64,000 bases of DNA, from the NCBI RefSeq assembly GCF_003854895.1, contig NZ_CP033966.1:62001-126000 (forward strand). The letters run 5' to 3'. The DNA is from Pigmentiphaga sp. H8. Its GTDB lineage: Bacteria > Pseudomonadota > Gammaproteobacteria > Burkholderiales > Burkholderiaceae_B. The notes under the pieces are model-generated. The model did not search any database. It was given only the letters and a program-made list of their open reading frames with translations, and was not told the origin of the DNA. How positions within the stretch are numbered: the stretch's first letter is position 1; each line of letters begins with the position of its first letter. This document shows, piece after piece, positions 1 to 8,256 of this stretch. A program made the position numbers and the translations under genes.

Positions 1-1
1 C

Positions 2-673
2 CGCGAGACCGGCGACTGCGGCGTGGACGAGATCGGCGTGCTGGCCATCAGCGGCCCCAGTGTGTTCGCCGGCTATCGCGGCGTGGCGCCCGGGCGCCAG
101 CCGTTCTTCCGCGACGGCTGGCTGGACACCGGCGACCTGGGGCGGGTCGATGCCGACGGCCATGTGTGGATCACCGGCCGCGCCAAGGACCTGATCAAGC
201 GCGGCGGCCACGGCATCGATCCGGCGGTGATCGAGACCGCGCTCTACGCCCATCCGGCCGTGGCGCTGGCGGCGGCGGTGGGCCGGCCCGACGCCTACGC
301 CGGCGAGCTGCCCGTGGCCTACGTGCAGCTCAAGCCCGGCCACCTGGCGCTGCCCACCGAATTGCTGGCGCTGGCGACCCGTTCGATCACCGAGCGCGCT
401 GCCGTGCCCAAGGACGTCATCGTGCTGGACGCCCTGCCTCTGACCGGCGTGGGCAAGGTCAACAAGACCCTGCTGCGCCTGGATGCCGCGCACCGCAGCT
501 TCGAGGCCCTGCTGCGCGAACTGGTGGGCAGCGGCCAGCGGGTGGGCCTGGAGGTCGCGCCCCATCCCCGCTACGGCACCTTCGTGCGCGCGCGCGTGCC
601 GTCCATCCACGTGGAGGGCGCGCGCCGGCTGCTGGCGCAGTTTCCCTACCAGCACGAAGTGCTGGCCCTGTAA
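2..673 (+). CDS. Acyl-CoA synthetase (AMP-forming), C-terminal part, cut by window edge
   Basis: This is the C-terminal end of an ANL-superfamily ligase, which activates a carboxylic acid to its CoA thioester through an acyl-adenylate. The reading frame is open from base 2, so the start lies outside the window. The visible part holds the A8 hinge region (DTGDLG, then GRAKDLIKRGG) and the catalytic-lysine motif GVGKVNK, so the mobile C-terminal domain is intact. About 30 residues follow the usual C-terminus (an arginine-rich tail ending QFPYQHEVLAL), which is a little long for the family. The next gene begins 12 bases later, and the run of CoA-related genes downstream suggests one catabolic operon. 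The substrate cannot be told from this fragment. Confidence 0.93.
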   Translation, partial: RETGDCGVDEIGVLAISGPSVFAGYRGVAPGRQPFFRDGWLDTGDLGRVDADGHVWITGRAKDLIKRGGHGIDPAVIETALYAHPAVALAAAVGRPDAYAGELPVAYVQLKPGHLALPTELLALATRSITERAAVPKDVIVLDALPLTGVGKVNKTLLRLDAAHRSFEALLRELVGSGQRVGLEVAPHPRYGTFVRARVPSIHVEGARRLLAQFPYQHEVLAL

Positions 674-685
674 CCCGAATCAGAC

Positions 686-1570
686 ATGGAACCGAAACCG
701 ATGAACACGAGCAGCCACGGCATCGAAGAGCTGGATCACCTGATGACCTACGTGGCCGACCTGGATGCCGCGGGCACGGCCTACGAGCGGCTGGGGTTCC
801 GGCTGACGCCGGTGTCGAACATCGCATCCATGGGCATCGCCAACCGGCTGGTTCCCATGCGTCCGCGCACGCCGGGCGCCGCCAACTTCATCGAACTGAT
901 GGGTGTGGCCGATGCCTCGCTGCTGCCCGCTCCCATGCGCGAGGTCCTGTCGGGCGCGCCGGGCATCAAGTCCATGGTGATGATGACGGGCGATGCGCAG
1001 GCCGCGCATCGCATGCTGGTGGACGCGGGCTATCCGTTCGCCGCCCCTTCGCACGTACGGCGCGAGTGGGCGATTCCAGGAGAAGGCTCGGTCTGGCCCG
1101 AGTTCGACGTGCTCCTGCCCATTCCCGCGCCGCTGAAGTTCAACGTCTGCCAGTACCACAACGTCGAGCTCTACCTGCGCGAGGACTGGCTGGAGCATCC
1201 CAATACGGCGGAATCGCTGCTGGCCGCCATCGGGGTGGCCAGCGACGCGCGGTCCGCGGCGGCCTACTTCGAGCGCCTGTTCGGCGTCGCGGCGGTGCGG
1301 AGCGCCGACGGCGGCCACGCCGTGTCGCCCGGCAGGACCGAGCTGGTGCTGTACGAGCCGGCCGCCTTCGAGGCGCGCTTCGGCTGTCCGGCGCCGGCCG
1401 CGGGCGATGGCGTGGCCTACGCCGGCATGCGCATCGCCGTACGCGACCGCGATCGCCTGGCCGCGCTGCTGGACGCCAACGGCGTGCCGCATGCGCGGGT
1501 TGGCGGTATCGTGGTCGATCCGCGTTCGGCGTGCGGCAACGTGATCGAATTCGTCGAACGGACGCCATGA
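686..1570 (+). CDS. VOC/glyoxalase-like domain protein
   Basis: The 294-residue protein reads as a glyoxalase-like protein of the vicinal oxygen chelate fold. It opens with GIEELDHLMTYVADLDAAGTA, the typical first beta-alpha unit in which the His can be a metal ligand. A second, weaker VOC-like module begins near residue 190 (SLLAAIGVASDA, ARSAAAYFERLFG). An alternative ATG five codons inside (base 701) would remove only the MEPKP leader. The stop overlaps a possible ATG of the next gene by four bases, which supports co-transcription with the acyl-CoA ligase before it and the amidohydrolase after it. Members of this fold include dioxygenases, epimerases and glyoxalases; no substrate can be assigned. 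Confidence 0.8.
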   Translation: MEPKPMNTSSHGIEELDHLMTYVADLDAAGTAYERLGFRLTPVSNIASMGIANRLVPMRPRTPGAANFIELMGVADASLLPAPMREVLSGAPGIKSMVMMTGDAQAAHRMLVDAGYPFAAPSHVRREWAIPGEGSVWPEFDVLLPIPAPLKFNVCQYHNVELYLREDWLEHPNTAESLLAAIGVASDARSAAAYFERLFGVAAVRSADGGHAVSPGRTELVLYEPAAFEARFGCPAPAAGDGVAYAGMRIAVRDRDRLAALLDANGVPHARVGGIVVDPRSACGNVIEFVERTP

Positions 1571-1581
1571 GGGAAGCCGCC

Positions 1582-2779
1582 ATGAATCCGCTCGAGGAAA
1601 TCCAGGCCTATCGCGACGAACTGGTCCGCATCCGCCACGATCTTCATGCGCACCCCGAGACCGCGTTCGAGGAAGTGCGCAGCGCCGCTCTGGTGGCCGA
1701 CACGCTGGAGTCGCTGGGCATCGAGACGCATCGCGGCATCGCGCGTACCGGCGTGGTGGGTGTGCTGCGAGCCGGCCGCGGCACGCGCGCCATCGGCCTG
1801 CGCGCCGACATGGACGCGCTGCCCATGACCGAGGCCAATACCTTCGCCCACCGGTCCCACCGTGCCCGGCAAGATGCACGGCTGCGGCCACGACGGCCAC
1901 ACCGCGATGCTGCTCGGCGCCGCGCGCTACCTGGCGGCGCACCCCGATTTCGACGGGACGGTCCACTTCATCTTCCAGCCCGCCGAGGAAGGCGAAGGCG
2001 GAGGCCGCCTGATGGTCGAGGAAGGCCTGTTCCAGCGCTTTCCCATGGATGCGGTCTACGGCATGCACAACATTCCCGGCATGCCGGCCGGCACCTTCGG
2101 CGTCATGCCGGGGCCGATGATGGCCTCGTTCGACCTGCTCGACATCGAGGTGCGCGGCCAGGGCGGCCACGCGGCCTTCCCCCATGCGGCCAACGATCCG
2201 GTGCTGGCGGGGTCGGCGCTGGTCTGCGCCTTGCAGGGCATCGTCAGCCGGCGGGTGAGCCCGCTCGACTCGGCCGTGGTGTCGATCACCACCTTCCACG
2301 CGGGCGAGACCCACAACGTCATTCCGCCCTCGGCCCGGTTGTCGGGCACGGTGCGCGTATTCAAGGACGAGGTGCGCGACGCGGTCGAGGCGGACATCCG
2401 CCGCATCTGCGAGGGCGTGGCGCATACGCACGGAGTGGAGATCGAGCTGCGCTACGACCGCCGCTATCCGCCCACGATCAATACCGAAGCCGAAGCCGCT
2501 CTGGCCCGCGACGCGGCGGTGGCCCTGGTGGGGTCTTCCCGGGTGTTGACCCAGGCACAGGCCCTGATGGCGGCCGAGGATTTCGCCTTCATGCTGCAGG
2601 CCCGGCCCGGCGCCTATGTCTGGATAGGCAACGGAGAAGGCCGGGAAGGCGGCTGCATGGTGCACAACCCCCACTACGACTTCAACGACGCGATCCTGCC
2701 GCTGGGCAGCGCGTACTGGGTGTCGCTGGTCCGGACGGCGCTGCCGCGGGCCGGCCTGGAACAAGGATCTTCATCATGA
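1582..2779 (+). pseudogene. M20-family amidohydrolase with a +1 frameshift
   Basis: Two frames together encode one M20 peptidase/amidohydrolase of the hippurate-hydrolase or IAA-amino-acid-hydrolase type. The first frame (1582 to about 1857) gives the N-terminus up to RADMDALPMTEANTFAHRS. The second (from about 1859) continues TVPGKMHGCGHDGHTAML. The break falls in the CCC run at 1856-1858; deleting one C restores a continuous protein of about 398 residues. Both metal-site regions (ADMDALP, CGHDGH) and the PAEEGEGGG motif are intact, so the lesion is recent or is a sequencing error. The second part ends with an ATGA overlap to the thioesterase gene. As read, the protein would be truncated and inactive. 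An alternative start is the ATG at 1567, which overlaps the preceding stop. Confidence 0.85.
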
Positions 2780-3210
2780 ACGACGCTTCTTCTCCTTCCG
2801 CCATGACCACCGGCGACATCCAGAAATGGCTGGACGCGTCGCCCTTCATCGGCTTCCTGGGCCTGCGCTGCGACCAGGCCGACGTCGCGGCCGGCACGCT
2901 GTCCATGACCATGCCCATGCGCCGCGAACTGGAGCGCGGCGCGGGCGGCAGCCAGTTCCACGGCGGCGCCATCGCCTCGCTGATCGACACCGTAGGCTGC
3001 TTCGCGCTCATCATGGGCACGAAGCAGCCCGTTCCCACCATCAACTTCCGCGTCGACTATCTGCGGCCGTCGGCCGGCACGGGGTTGACCGGCAAGGCTC
3101 GGGTCCGGCGCGCGGGCAAGACGGTGGGCGTGGTCGACGTCGACGTGTTCGACGACCAGGGACGACTGGCCGCCGTGGGCCGGGGCTGCTTCGGCATGCC
3201 GGCGGCCTGA
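2776..3210 (+). CDS. PaaI-family hotdog thioesterase
   Basis: This 144-residue protein is a single hotdog domain of the PaaI/YdiI type, which hydrolyses acyl-CoA thioesters. The signature region is GGSQFHGGAIASLIDTVGCFA (residues about 56-76), where HGG precedes the central helix and the Asp/Thr pair is the usual catalytic site. The strand TINFRVDYLRP follows, as expected. The start overlaps the end of the amidohydrolase gene by four bases, and the stop is two bases before the racemase gene, so translation is probably coupled. In this context it may release free acid from CoA intermediates made by the adjacent ligase and racemase. Substrate specificity is not evident. Confidence 0.85.
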   Translation: MNDASSPSAMTTGDIQKWLDASPFIGFLGLRCDQADVAAGTLSMTMPMRRELERGAGGSQFHGGAIASLIDTVGCFALIMGTKQPVPTINFRVDYLRPSAGTGLTGKARVRRAGKTVGVVDVDVFDDQGRLAAVGRGCFGMPAA

Positions 3211-3212
3211 GC

Positions 3213-4274
3213 ATGGACGCGCACGCGGCGGGGCCGCTGGCCGGCCTGCGCATCCTCGACCTGACGCGTTTCCTGCCCGGTCCGCTCGCCACGCAGCAAC
3301 TGGCCGACCTGGGCGCGGAAGTGACCAAGGTCGAGGAACCCGCGGGCGATCCCGCCCGCCGCATGGGCCCGGGCCGCGGCCCGGTGTCCGAGGTCTTCCT
3401 GGCGATCCACCACGGCAAACGCTTCGCGACGCTGGACCTGAAGGCCGCGCAGGGGCGCGACGCCCTGCTGGCGATGGCGCGGAACGCGGATGCGCTGGTC
3501 GAAGGGTTCCGGCCCGGCACGATGGCGAAACGGGGTCTGGGCTGGGAGACGCTGCACGCGGCCAACCCGCGCCTGGTGCTTTGCTCCATCAGCGGCTATG
3601 GACAGTCCGGTCCCTGGGCGCGGCGGGCGGGCCATGACATCAACTATCTGGCCCTGTCCGGCGCGCTGCACCAGAACGCCGGGCGGGACGGGATGCCAGT
3701 GCTGCCCGGATTGCCGGTGGCGGACGCCCTGGGTGCGCAAGCCGCCGCCACGGCGCTGTTGGCCGCGTTGATCGAGGCCGGCCGCACGGGGCGGGGCCGC
3801 CACGTGGACGTGGCCCTGGCCGACGCGCCGTTCGCCCAGCACGTGCTGGCCCAGGCCGAGGTGCGCGCAGATGGTCGCGCCGAAGCGCCGGGCCACGGCC
3901 TGCTGACCGGCGGGGCACCCTGCTACGGCGTCTACCGCTGCGCGGACGGCCGTCATCTGGCCGTGGGCGCGCTGGAGTTCAAGTTCTGGACGGCGCTGTG
4001 CGAGGCCTTGCGGCGGCCGGACCTGGCTGCCTGCCACTGGAGCCAGGGCATGGCGCCGGGCGGCGCGGACTCGCTGCGCGTGCGGGGCGAGCTGGAGCGG
4101 ATATTCCTGAGCCGCGACATGGATGCCTGGGCGGCGCTGCTGGAGCCCTGCGACTGCTGCATCACGCCGGTGCTGCGCATGGAAGAGGCCATGGCTCATC
4201 CATACCATGCGGCGCGCGTTCGCGTACCGGCATCGGTCAGCTCGCCGCCGCGCCCGATGCCGCCAGCTCCCTGA
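3213..4274 (+). CDS. Alpha-methylacyl-CoA racemase-like CoA-transferase family III protein, short C-terminus
   Basis: This 353-residue protein belongs to the CaiB/BaiF family. Three residues match the catalytic set of alpha-methylacyl-CoA racemase (MCR of Mycobacterium tuberculosis: H126, D156, E241): H141 in GHDINY, D171 in VADALG and E255 in VGALE. This favours a racemase/epimerase over a CoA transferase. The N-terminal GLRILDLTRFLPGP and EVTKVEEPAGDP motifs are typical. After AHPYHAARVRV the protein ends in an odd proline-rich tail (PASVSSPPRPMPPAP) instead of the usual last strand, so about 20 residues appear to be lost. Its last 38 bases overlap the 3' end of the convergent ligase gene, which suggests the C-terminus was replaced when the two genes became adjacent. 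Activity may survive because all three catalytic residues lie upstream. Confidence 0.85.
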   Translation: MDAHAAGPLAGLRILDLTRFLPGPLATQQLADLGAEVTKVEEPAGDPARRMGPGRGPVSEVFLAIHHGKRFATLDLKAAQGRDALLAMARNADALVEGFRPGTMAKRGLGWETLHAANPRLVLCSISGYGQSGPWARRAGHDINYLALSGALHQNAGRDGMPVLPGLPVADALGAQAAATALLAALIEAGRTGRGRHVDVALADAPFAQHVLAQAEVRADGRAEAPGHGLLTGGAPCYGVYRCADGRHLAVGALEFKFWTALCEALRRPDLAACHWSQGMAPGGADSLRVRGELERIFLSRDMDAWAALLEPCDCCITPVLRMEEAMAHPYHAARVRVPASVSSPPRPMPPAP

Positions 4275-5817
4275 GGCCGGCCTTCGATATCTTGCCTACG
4301 CCGATGCGGGGGAAATCCTGGACGAATACGACCTCGCGCGGCACCTTGTACTTCGCCAGTTCCCGCCGGCATGCCGCGATGATGGCGTCGGCCAGCCCCG
4401 TGACGCCGCCATCCGCCGGCAGCCGCACGAAGGCGATGGGAACTTCGCCGTAGACGGCGTCGGGCCGGCCGACCACGGCCACTTCGCTCACCCGGGCCAC
4501 CGTCCGGATGACCCGTTCTATCTCGGCCGCCGAGACGCCTTCGCCGCCGACCTTGAGCAAGTCCTTGGCGCGGTCGCCGAACTGGATCGAGCCGTCTTCA
4601 TGCAGCAGCACGTTGTCGCCCGTCCTGAAGTAACCGTCATCGTCGAAGGCATCCCGCGTTGCTTGGGCATTACCGAAGTACTCGGCGAAAAGAGTGACCC
4701 CCCGTATGCCCCGGACCAGAAGATTGCCGCGTTCGCCGGGCAGGCAGTCGCGGCCCCGGTCATCGACGATGCGCACGCCGTAGCCGGCGGATGGGCGTCC
4801 GATGGCGCCCGCCCGCGGGGGCGACCACGGATCGGTGACGATGCCTTGCGCGACCATTTCGGTCATGCCCCAGGCTCCCATCATCCTCATGCCGAAATGG
4901 GCCTCGTGCTCGGGCAGCCACAGCGCATTGCACCATTGCCGGAAGGCGTGGCCGCGGGGAACGGGCATACCCGCCAGCACGTTGGCGCTGAAGATGACGT
5001 GAGACCCCACGGTGCTGCGATGCTCGAGCGCGACCGGCCAATAGCGGCTGGCCGAGAAGCGGGGCTGCAGGACGATGCTGGCGCCGGCCCAGAGCGCGGG
5101 AAAGACCGACCACGACAGGCCGACCACGTGGAACAGCGGCAGGAAGACCTGAAAGACGTCGTCGCCACGCAGGCCTTGCTGCATGGCGCCAAGCCTGCCG
5201 GCCCACAGGGTATTGGCATGCGTCCATGCCACGCCCTTGGGGCGCGAGGTCGTGCCGCTCGTGAACAGCACGGACAGCGGCGCGGACGCGTCGGGCGGGC
5301 GTTGCGGCGCGGGCGCGGCCAGCAGCGCGGCATGGCGCTCGTCGGGCCGTGGCGCGGTGGCGGCGTCGGCGGGCTGTCCGGCATCGTCGTCGGTGATCGC
5401 CAGCCATTTCAAGCCGGGGCAATGGCCGCGGATCTTTTCCGCGAATTTCGGATGCGTGACAGCTCCGCAGGCCTCGGTCAGTTCGGCGAAATAGGCCAGC
5501 TCCGGTCCGGCGGCCATGGCATTGGTGGGAACACAGACGGCGCCCAGATGCGCGCAGGCGAAATACGTCAGCAGGAATTCCGGACAGTTCTCCAGATGCA
5601 TCAGGACGCGGTCGCCGGCGCGCACGCCGCGCCTGCCGAGGCCGCCCGCCAGCGAGGCGACCTGTCCGGCGAATTCGGCGTAGGTCCAGGTGCGCGATAC
5701 GCCAGGCTCCGGCGCCCAGGTCAGGAACGGGTGCCCGGGCCGCTCGGCCGCCTTCCTGCGGAGCAACGCGGCCAGATCGTGGCCGGTGAATTGAAGCAGT
5801 GCGTCCTGGTGAGTCAT
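4237..5817 (-). CDS. AMP-dependent acyl-CoA synthetase
   Basis: This full-length ANL ligase has 526 residues and activates an unknown carboxylic acid with ATP and CoA. Motifs in order: the P-loop LFTSGTTSRPKG, FLPLFHVVGL, GAWGMTE (A5), YFRTGDN (A7), DRAKDLLKVGGEG (A8) and the C-terminal GVGKISK lysine motif. The start is set by the ATG that overlaps the stop of the upstream HCCA-isomerase-like gene (ATGA). The gene is the last of a minus-strand set of Bug receptor, DsbA-fold isomerase and ligase, so these may import and activate the same acid. Its 3' end overlaps the convergent racemase-like gene. Crotonobetaine/carnitine-ligase-like enzymes are the nearest guess, but specificity is open. Confidence 0.92.
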   Translation of the reverse strand: MTHQDALLQFTGHDLAALLRRKAAERPGHPFLTWAPEPGVSRTWTYAEFAGQVASLAGGLGRRGVRAGDRVLMHLENCPEFLLTYFACAHLGAVCVPTNAMAAGPELAYFAELTEACGAVTHPKFAEKIRGHCPGLKWLAITDDDAGQPADAATAPRPDERHAALLAAPAPQRPPDASAPLSVLFTSGTTSRPKGVAWTHANTLWAGRLGAMQQGLRGDDVFQVFLPLFHVVGLSWSVFPALWAGASIVLQPRFSASRYWPVALEHRSTVGSHVIFSANVLAGMPVPRGHAFRQWCNALWLPEHEAHFGMRMMGAWGMTEMVAQGIVTDPWSPPRAGAIGRPSAGYGVRIVDDRGRDCLPGERGNLLVRGIRGVTLFAEYFGNAQATRDAFDDDGYFRTGDNVLLHEDGSIQFGDRAKDLLKVGGEGVSAAEIERVIRTVARVSEVAVVGRPDAVYGEVPIAFVRLPADGGVTGLADAIIAACRRELAKYKVPREVVFVQDFPRIGVGKISKAGLRELAASGAAAS

Positions 5818-6437
5818 GGCGGGGGATCCCACGAACCGTGCTCGAGCCAGTGTTCGAGCATCCATAGGCGGTCCACCCCCCAGAGGGGTTGGCCGTCGAC
5901 GATGAAGAAGGGCACGCCGAACACCCCCTGGGCGACGGCGTGGTCCACCTCTTCCTTGAGCGCGGCCTTGATGCCGGGCGATTCCATGCCTTGGCCCAGC
6001 GCCCCGGTATCCACCCCCAGCAATGCCGCTTCCTCCAGGACCGCCTCGGTGGTGGAGATGTCTTCCCCCTTGGCCCACAGCCTGGCGCAGATGGCTCGGG
6101 CAAAGCGCGCGGCCCGCGCGGAATCGTGCCGCTTCAGCCAGAGGAAGGCGCGCAGCGCGCGGATGGGAGATACGTCCGGATGGCGCAGCTCGCATATCGG
6201 CACGCCCAGCAGGCGCGCCATGCGGTGCTTGTCCAGCCGGGAGTAATCGGCCTTGAGCGGTGTGGCCGGAACCGGCTTCAATCCCATCACCTGCAGTACC
6301 GTGACGCTCAGGAGCACCGGCCGCCAGTCCACCTGTCTGCCATGGCGCGCCGCCAGCGTCTCGATCCGGGTCGAAGCCAGGTAGCCGTAGGGAGAGATCG
6401 GATCGAAATAGAAGGCGATGGGAGAAGGCTGGTCCAT
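5814..6437 (-). CDS. 2-hydroxychromene-2-carboxylate isomerase-like (DsbA-fold) protein
   Basis: This 207-residue protein has the kappa-class GST/DsbA fold of 2-hydroxychromene-2-carboxylate isomerase, which uses glutathione in naphthalene-type degradation. The N-terminal FYFDPISPYGYL carries the Ser-Pro-Tyr signature where thioredoxin-fold relatives have cysteines (S15). GVFGVPFFIVDG is the cis-proline region that binds glutathione, and WGVDRLWMLEHWL closes the domain as in the family. It starts two bases after the Bug-type gene upstream and overlaps the ligase gene downstream by four bases, so all three are translated together. Many genomic homologues act on unidentified substrates, so the isomerase name is a family label. 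Confidence 0.9.
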   Translation of the reverse strand: MDQPSPIAFYFDPISPYGYLASTRIETLAARHGRQVDWRPVLLSVTVLQVMGLKPVPATPLKADYSRLDKHRMARLLGVPICELRHPDVSPIRALRAFLWLKRHDSARAARFARAICARLWAKGEDISTTEAVLEEAALLGVDTGALGQGMESPGIKAALKEEVDHAVAQGVFGVPFFIVDGQPLWGVDRLWMLEHWLEHGSWDPPP

Positions 6438-6439
6438 GC

Positions 6440-7405
6440 CTACAGCTTCTCGATGCCGGCCGCCTTCACGATGCTGCTCCAGCGCGTCAGCTCGCTGGAG
6501 ATCAGGCGCGAGAATTCCGCGGCCGTGCTGGTTTCCGGGTCCAGCCCCATGGCGGCATACCGTTGCCGCACTTCCGGTAGCGCGACCACGCGATGTACTT
6601 CCCGCTGCAGACGCTCGACGATGGCCGGCGGCGTGCCGGCGGGGGCCAGCAATCCTTGCCACAGCTGCACGTCAAGGCCCTTGAGTCCCAGGCTGGTAAA
6701 GGTCGGCACGCCTGGAAACGAAGGATGCTCGGCGCGCGAGGTGATCGCTATGGCCTTGAGCTTGCCTGTCTTCAAGCCGGCGCCGATGGAAATCGAGTCG
6801 GAAATGGTTGCCAGCACGTCGTTGGCGATGGCGGCATTGACCGCGTCGGTGCTGCCCTTGTAAAGAATTTCCTGGAGCCGGGAACCCGCCTGCAGGTTGA
6901 GCTGTTCGCCGATCAAGCGAAACGGCGCGGCCGCGGACGAATAATTGGCCTTTTCGGGGTGCGCCTTCGCATAGGCCAGCAGCTCGGGCAGGCTCTGGGC
7001 GGGCCCGCTCTTGTTGACGGCCATGAGGACCGGCAGCGACGCGACCAGCGAAATCGGCGAGAAATCCTTGGCGGCGTCGTACTTCACTTCCTTGTACAGC
7101 GCGGGATTGATCGCGAGCGCACCACTGGCGCCCAGCAGGATGGTGTAGCCGTCGGGCGCCGCGCGGGCCACGTACTCGGTCGCGATCATCGAGGCCGCGC
7201 CCGGGCGGTTTTCGACCACCACTTGCACCCCCAGCCCTTCGGACATCTTCTGGGCCAGCACGCGAGCCAGGATGTCGCTGCCTCCCCCGGCGGTATAGCC
7301 CACCACGAGGCGTACCGGCCGCGTCGGGTAGTCGTTGGCGAAGGCGGGAGCGTGCATGAATACGGCGAGCACGACGGCCCCCGCCGGCAGGCGTTTGCAA
7401 GGCAT
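6440..7405 (-). CDS. Bug-family (TctC) periplasmic solute-binding protein
   Basis: This 321-residue Bug receptor has a Sec signal (positive MPCKR, hydrophobic stretch, cleavage near AFA-ND). The mature start DYPTRPVRLVVGYTAGGGSD is the classic Bug N-terminus, and the two ligand loops are seen as GYTAGGGSD and SSAAAPFRL. VENRPGAASMIA, LAPAGTPPAIVERL and the C-terminal RWSSIVKAAGI are family features. No tctA or tctB membrane gene is present in the window, as is usual for Bug paralogues. It heads the minus-strand operon with the HCCA-isomerase-like and ligase genes and so probably binds the acid they process. A promoter-like TATATT and a small inverted repeat lie just upstream. Confidence 0.95.
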   Translation of the reverse strand: MPCKRLPAGAVVLAVFMHAPAFANDYPTRPVRLVVGYTAGGGSDILARVLAQKMSEGLGVQVVVENRPGAASMIATEYVARAAPDGYTILLGASGALAINPALYKEVKYDAAKDFSPISLVASLPVLMAVNKSGPAQSLPELLAYAKAHPEKANYSSAAAPFRLIGEQLNLQAGSRLQEILYKGSTDAVNAAIANDVLATISDSISIGAGLKTGKLKAIAITSRAEHPSFPGVPTFTSLGLKGLDVQLWQGLLAPAGTPPAIVERLQREVHRVVALPEVRQRYAAMGLDPETSTAAEFSRLISSELTRWSSIVKAAGIEKL

Positions 7406-7465
7406 GGTGTCTCCTGAGTCATTGGCCGCTTCTGCTCGGCTGGCCGATCACTGGCAGGAACAATA

Positions 7466-7478
7466 TAAGGCTTCCTTA
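7466..7478 (-). promoter_or_regulatory. Inverted repeat over a possible -10 box upstream of the Bug operon
   Basis: The plus strand reads TAAGG-CTT-CCTTA, a perfect 5-bp inverted repeat with a 3-base centre. On the minus strand it abuts TATATT, a five-of-six match to a -10 box, about 60 bases before the Bug gene start. This would let a regulator block initiation. No good -35 is evident and the cognate regulator is unknown; the half-site does not resemble the MarR-type palindrome found 700 bases away. Confidence 0.35.
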
Positions 7479-7515
7479 CAATGTGCGTAACGAGGGGGAA
7501 CCCTAGCTCGGCCCG

Positions 7516-8031
7516 CTACATCTTCAACGCCCGGCCCTGCAGCTTGTCGACGACGCGGAACAGCGTCGCGCGCTCCTGCGCCGACAGGTCCGCCAGCAGG
7601 TCTTCCTGGAATTCCAGGGCCACCGGCACGATGGCCCAGTAGACTTCCTCGCCGTCATCGGTCAGGTCCAGGAAGGCTTCGCGCCGGTCGTTCTCGTTGG
7701 GCCGCCGGCGGATCAGTCCCGCCGCTTCGAGATCGGTGATCGCGCGCGAGACCATGACCTTGGTCATGCGGGTCTTGGCGCAGATATCGCGCGCGGTCAT
7801 CGCGCCGTGTTCCTCTTCCGTGCCGCGCCGCTCGCCCAGGAAGGAAATCACGCGCCAGCGCGGACCGTCGATGCCGAAGCGTTCGGAATAGGCCGCATAG
7901 CTGCGCGCGAACCGGTCGGCTACCACGCTGGACAGCATGTTCAGCCGGTAGGGCAGGAAGGCGTCGAGTTGCAGGGACGGGTGTTCGCCTGCCGGGCGGG
8001 AGGAAGCGGGCGTCGATCGCTTGGTGGCCAT
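7516..8031 (-). CDS. MarR-family transcriptional regulator
   Basis: This 171-residue winged-helix regulator senses aromatic or phenolic ligands in most characterised relatives. The dimerisation helix (LPYRLNMLSSVVADRFARSYAAYSERFGI) is followed by the helix-turn-helix region TARDICAKTRMTKVMVSRAITDLEAAGLI. The wing is RRRPNENDRREAFLDLT, with the Asp-Arg-Arg tip typical of MarR. The gene is divergent from the flavin hydroxylase operon that starts at 8257. The 225-base gap holds two matched palindromes on a promoter, so repression of that operon, relieved by a pathway metabolite, is the likely role. The N-terminus (ATKRSTPASSRPAGEH) is a disordered extension. Confidence 0.93.
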   Translation of the reverse strand: MATKRSTPASSRPAGEHPSLQLDAFLPYRLNMLSSVVADRFARSYAAYSERFGIDGPRWRVISFLGERRGTEEEHGAMTARDICAKTRMTKVMVSRAITDLEAAGLIRRRPNENDRREAFLDLTDDGEEVYWAIVPVALEFQEDLLADLSAQERATLFRVVDKLQGRALKM

Positions 8032-8150
8032 GGGGACGAAACAGGTTCTGATGCCAAAGGGCGAATTCTAGTCCTCTTGCCGCGGCGGACGCAGGCTCGG
8101 GCCGCGCGGGCATCCGGGTTTTGCCTAGTCGCCGGACCCTCGAAAATAGC

Positions 8151-8207
8151 TTGACTTGGTTTCACAGGAAACCAATACTACGGGAAATTGGTTTCGTAAG
8201 AAACTAA
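8151..8207 (+). promoter_or_regulatory. Promoter with two MarR-type operator palindromes
   Basis: Site 1 is TTGGTTTCACAGGAAACCAA (8156-8175), a perfect 8-bp inverted repeat with a 4-base spacer. Site 2 at 8188-8207 has the same left arm and spacer length, with a right arm GAAACTAA that differs at one base. Centres are 32 bp apart, close to three helical turns, so two dimers would lie on one face. A -35-like TTGACT (8151-8156) and AATACT (8174-8179) with a 17-base spacer overlap site 1, and site 2 covers the start-site region. This is the layout expected of a repressor acting on the operon at 8257, and the divergent MarR gene is the obvious candidate. Confidence 0.8.
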
Positions 8208-8256
8208 TTGCGGCGCATGGGCCGCATATCGGTTCTTCTTACTGGAGTGTCCAGGC

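Noticed and set aside
680..2764. Long minus-strand open frames over the amidohydrolase region
   Set aside because: Common in high-GC DNA; they show no domains, no ribosome sites and poor amino-acid composition, while the plus strand carries clear families.
166..3210. A 1014-codon open frame spanning four genes on the plus strand
   Set aside because: It is only the out-of-frame shadow of the ligase and VOC genes joined to the true first part of the amidohydrolase and the thioesterase; the composition (Arg/Gly/Ala-rich) and the known domains in other frames show it is not one protein.
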